NCBI GenBank assembly: GCA_002385815.1
Contig: DGEE01000122.1
Coordinates: forward strand, 7,873-15,878
Direction: 5' to 3'
Source: Hungateiclostridiaceae bacterium UBA3934
GTDB taxonomy: Bacteria; Bacillota; Clostridia; Acetivibrionales; DTU013
DNA length: 8,006 nt
Below, piece after piece: positions 6,117 through 8,006 of this stretch (positions are counted from its first letter, which is position 1; every line of letters begins with the position of its first letter). A program made the position numbers and the translations under genes. The notes below the pieces were generated by a model. The model was not told the DNA's origin. It worked only from the letters and a program-made list of their open reading frames with translations, and did no database searches.

Positions 6117-7118
6117 TTACCTGTTCATTGCCTCTTCGATGGCAACTGCCACTGAAACAGTAGCGCCTACCATCGGGTTGTTGCCCATGCCTATGAGTCC
6201 CATCATCTCAACATGAGCAGGTACTGACGAAGACCCGGCAAACTGGGCATCGGAATGCATCCTGCCCATGGTATCGGTCATGCCGTAAGAAGCGGGACCT
6301 GCAGCCATATTGTCCGGATGCAGCGTTCTGCCTGTGCCGCCGCCGGAAGCAACTGAGAAGTACTTCTTGCCCATTTCAACACATTCCTTCTTGTAAGTAC
6401 CTGCCACTGGATGCTGAAATCTTGTCGGGTTGGTGGAGTTGCCAGTGATGGAAACGTCCACTTTTTCGTGGTGCATTATTGCAACGCCTTCCCGCACGTC
6501 ATCTGCTCCATAGCATTTTACTCTGGACCTCTCACCCTTTGAATAGGGAGTTTCCTTCAATATCTCAAGCTTACCTGTGTGATAGTCGAATTTGGTCTCT
6601 ACATATGTGAAGCCGTTGATCCTCGAGATAATCTGGGCAGCATCCTTTCCAAGGCCGTTGAGTATTACCCTCAGGGGTTCCTTTCTCACCTTGTTGGCGG
6701 ATCTTGCGATGCCTATGGCTCCCTCTGCCGCAGCAAAGGATTCATGTCCTGCCAGGAATGCAAAGCATTTGGTTTCTTCACGCAGCAGCATGCCTCCAAG
6801 CCTTCCGTGGCCCAGACCGACCTTTCTTTCATCTGCGACCGATCCCGGGATACAGAATGACTGCAGCCCTTCACCTATGGCCTCTGCAGCATCGGCAGCC
6901 TTCGTGCAGCCTTTCTTTATAGCTATGGCAGCACCGGCGATATAAGCCCAGCATGCGTTCTCAAAGCATATCGGCTGTATTCCCTTTACGATGCCGGCAA
7001 CGTCGATACCCTTGTCATCACAAATCTTTTTGGCTTCTTCAAGCGAGGCAATGCCGTAATCGGCCAATACAGCATTAACCTGATTTATCCTTCTTTCATA
7101 ACTTTCAAACAATGCCAT
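6117..7118 (-). CDS. GGGtGRT-family protein (function not established)
   Basis: A 333-residue, probably cytoplasmic protein. It carries the family's naming motif GGGTGRT at residues 259-265, followed by LHPDNMAAGPASYGMTDTMG and a glycine-rich tail (GLIGMGNNPMVGAT). No signal peptide is visible. Moderately hydrophobic, alanine/glycine-rich stretches (for example AYIAGAAIAIKKG, 58-70) look like buried helices rather than membrane spans. Eight cysteines occur at 33, 51, 56, 71, 89, 118, 202 and 246; those at 51, 56, 71, 89 and 118 cluster in the N-terminal half and could bind metal or a cluster, which is inference. Histidines occur in GHGRLGG and MHHEKVD. The start is well set: GGGAGGG lies 8 bases before ATG 7118. 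It follows the NifU-like gene by 19 bases, so the two are co-expressed and may be maturation partner and client. I recognise the family but know of no established reaction. Confidence 0.9.
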   Translation of the reverse strand: MALFESYERRINQVNAVLADYGIASLEEAKKICDDKGIDVAGIVKGIQPICFENACWAYIAGAAIAIKKGCTKAADAAEAIGEGLQSFCIPGSVADERKVGLGHGRLGGMLLREETKCFAFLAGHESFAAAEGAIGIARSANKVRKEPLRVILNGLGKDAAQIISRINGFTYVETKFDYHTGKLEILKETPYSKGERSRVKCYGADDVREGVAIMHHEKVDVSITGNSTNPTRFQHPVAGTYKKECVEMGKKYFSVASGGGTGRTLHPDNMAAGPASYGMTDTMGRMHSDAQFAGSSSVPAHVEMMGLIGMGNNPMVGATVSVAVAIEEAMNR

Positions 7119-7137
7119 GTCTTTGACCCTCCCCTGA

Positions 7138-7830
7138 TTATTCTTCTCTCGGATCGATGATCTTTACTGCATCATCAAACCTGCCGTACTTGTTGGTTGC
7201 CTTCTTGACAGCTTCATTGGCATCCATGCCCTTTTTGATCATATCCATCATCCTGCCGAGGTGTACAAATTCATAGCCTATGATTTCACTGTTCTCATCG
7301 AGTGCGATGCGGGTAATATAGCCTTCAGCCGTTTCCAGATACCTGGGACCCTTGGCCAGTGTTCCGTATACAGTCCCCACCTGGCTCCTCAGACCTTTCC
7401 CCAGATCCTCGAGAGCCGCTCCGACAGGAAGTCCGCCTTCTGAAAAAGCAGTCTGGCTCCTGCCGTAGACTATCTGGAGGAACAGTTCCCGCATCGCTGT
7501 ATTGATAGCATCACAGACCAGGTCTGTATTCAAAGCTTCAAGCAAGGTCTTGCCCGGGAGTATTTCAGATGCCATTGCAGCCGAATGTGTCATACCTGAG
7601 CATCCCAGCGTCTCGACCAATGCTTCCTGTATTATCCCGTCCTTGACATTCAGCGTGAGCTTGCAGGCTCCCTGTTGAGGTGCACACCATCCCACTCCAT
7701 GTGTAAGGCCGGAAATGTCCTTGATCTCTTTGGCTTTTACCCATTTCCCCTCCTGAGGGATCGGTGCCGGACCATGGTTCGGCCCTTTTGCCACACACGT
7801 CATTTTTTCAACCTCATGTGAATAAATCAT
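7138..7830 (-). CDS. NifU-like iron-sulfur cluster assembly scaffold protein
   Basis: A 230-residue cytoplasmic protein related to the NifU N-terminal/IscU scaffold fold, on which Fe-S clusters are built and passed to target proteins. Likely ligand cysteines are Cys49 or Cys56 (GVGWCAPQQGACKL), Cys77 in TLGCSGMTHSAAMASE, which resembles the IscU GCGSAIASSS segment, and Cys106 in DLVCDAINTAMREL. Cys12 is extra. It is longer than classical IscU (about 130 residues): the region from about 125 onward, with KGPRYLETAEGYITRIAL and YGRFDDAVKIIDP, is an added portion specific to this subgroup. No cysteine desulfurase or SUF gene is adjacent; the only partner is the GGGtGRT gene 19 bases downstream. 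Start: ATG 7830 has AGGGG 7 bases upstream. ATG 7803 also has GAGGT at good spacing, but the residues between (IYSHEVEKM) look like the family N-terminus, so I chose the longer form. Confidence 0.87.
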   Translation of the reverse strand: MIYSHEVEKMTCVAKGPNHGPAPIPQEGKWVKAKEIKDISGLTHGVGWCAPQQGACKLTLNVKDGIIQEALVETLGCSGMTHSAAMASEILPGKTLLEALNTDLVCDAINTAMRELFLQIVYGRSQTAFSEGGLPVGAALEDLGKGLRSQVGTVYGTLAKGPRYLETAEGYITRIALDENSEIIGYEFVHLGRMMDMIKKGMDANEAVKKATNKYGRFDDAVKIIDPREE

Positions 7831-7950
7831 TCTATGACCCCTTTCATATATGGTTTTAGACCGGTATCTGTCAGCCGGCCATCTATTGCCGGTTTTCCGG
7901 GACTGCCGGCTTTCTCAGCACATCGTGAGAAAAGCCTGGCAGACATGCCA
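7831..7950 (-). other. Structured 5' leader of the NifU-like/GGGtGRT operon
   Basis: About 120 bases between the proposed promoter and the first start codon hold no open reading frame of note but several inverted repeats built on CCGG. They include the long hairpin at 7903-7942, a CCGG-AAAA-CCGG mini-hairpin, and CCGGC/GCCGG with an eight-base loop. AGCCGGC near 7911 can also pair with GCCGGCT near 7876, excluding the first hairpin. No T-run follows any of these, so a classical attenuator is not evident. I recognise no known riboswitch. Confidence 0.45.
7903..7942 (-). repeat. Long imperfect hairpin near the 5' end of the operon leader
   Basis: Plus-strand arm CTGCCGGCTTTCTCA (7903-7917), loop of eight bases, and arm TGAGAAAAGCCTGGCAG (7926-7942). 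The arms pair over 15 positions with two single-base bulges. It begins about ten bases after the predicted transcription start. It may stabilise the mRNA, act as a regulatory element, or end transcription entering from upstream, though no clear T-tract follows on the minus strand. On the plus strand it is followed by AGTTTTATTTT, so a terminator for a plus-strand transcript is also possible. Confidence 0.6.
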
Positions 7951-7956
7951 AGTTTT

Positions 7957-7985
7957 ATTTTACTACATTATTGTCAGAATGTATA
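7957..7985 (-). promoter_or_regulatory. Putative sigma-A-type promoter of the NifU-like/GGGtGRT operon
   Basis: On the minus strand TATACA (7985-7980, four of six consensus matches), a 17-base spacer, and TAAAAT (7962-7957, five of six). The region is strongly AT-rich. It predicts transcription starting near 7950 and a leader of about 120 bases. The gene upstream of it is outside the window. Confidence 0.55.
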
Positions 7986-8006
7986 TGTTAATTTTTTATC
8001 ATAATC

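Noticed and set aside
7804..7830. ATG 7803 as the start of the NifU-like gene
   Set aside because: It has a usable GAGGT site, but the nine upstream residues fit the family N-terminus and ATG 7830 has its own good ribosome site.
7831..7950. Known riboswitch or T-box in the Fe-S operon leader
   Set aside because: I see no T-box sequence, no terminator T-run and no core motif of a riboswitch class that I recognise.

Overview
The window looks like chromosomal DNA of a low-to-moderate-GC anaerobic Firmicute, most likely a member of the Clostridia. The reasons are the purine-rich Shine-Dalgarno sites (AGGAGG, GGAGG, GGGAGG), GTG and other non-ATG starts, a Firmicutes-style short mannose-6-phosphate isomerase, and a NifU-like scaffold gene next to a GGGtGRT-family gene, a pair I associate with anaerobic Firmicutes. 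I cannot name the species. There are no rRNA or tRNA genes, insertion sequences, phage genes or CRISPR arrays.

Left part (1-4809, minus strand): a four-gene exporter operon, read right to left. It encodes an ABC ATPase (3924-4661), a large membrane-anchored extracytoplasmic protein of unknown function (2182-3906), and two ABC-2 type permeases (941-2149, and 1-935, cut by the window edge). Gaps are 17, 32 and 5 bases, so the genes are almost certainly co-transcribed. One ATPase with two different permeases suggests a heterodimeric exporter. The anchored protein may act as an extracytoplasmic partner. The last permease appears to use an AUA start codon.

Middle (4662-6116): a divergent promoter region of about 230 bases drives the exporter operon leftward and manA (4893-5975, plus strand) rightward. 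manA encodes a metal-dependent type I mannose-6-phosphate isomerase. After manA comes an intergenic stretch of about 140 bases with several inverted repeats, including a strong bidirectional terminator shared with the converging gene on the right.

Right part (6117-8006, minus strand): a two-gene operon. A 230-residue NifU-like iron-sulfur scaffold protein (7138-7830) is followed 19 bases later by a 333-residue GGGtGRT-family protein (6117-7118). Upstream lie a good sigma-A-like promoter (7957-7985) and a leader of about 120 bases rich in mutually exclusive hairpins, which may be regulatory. The cellular job of the scaffold/GGGtGRT pair is, to my knowledge, not established, so this operon and the accessory protein of the exporter are the least understood parts of the window.
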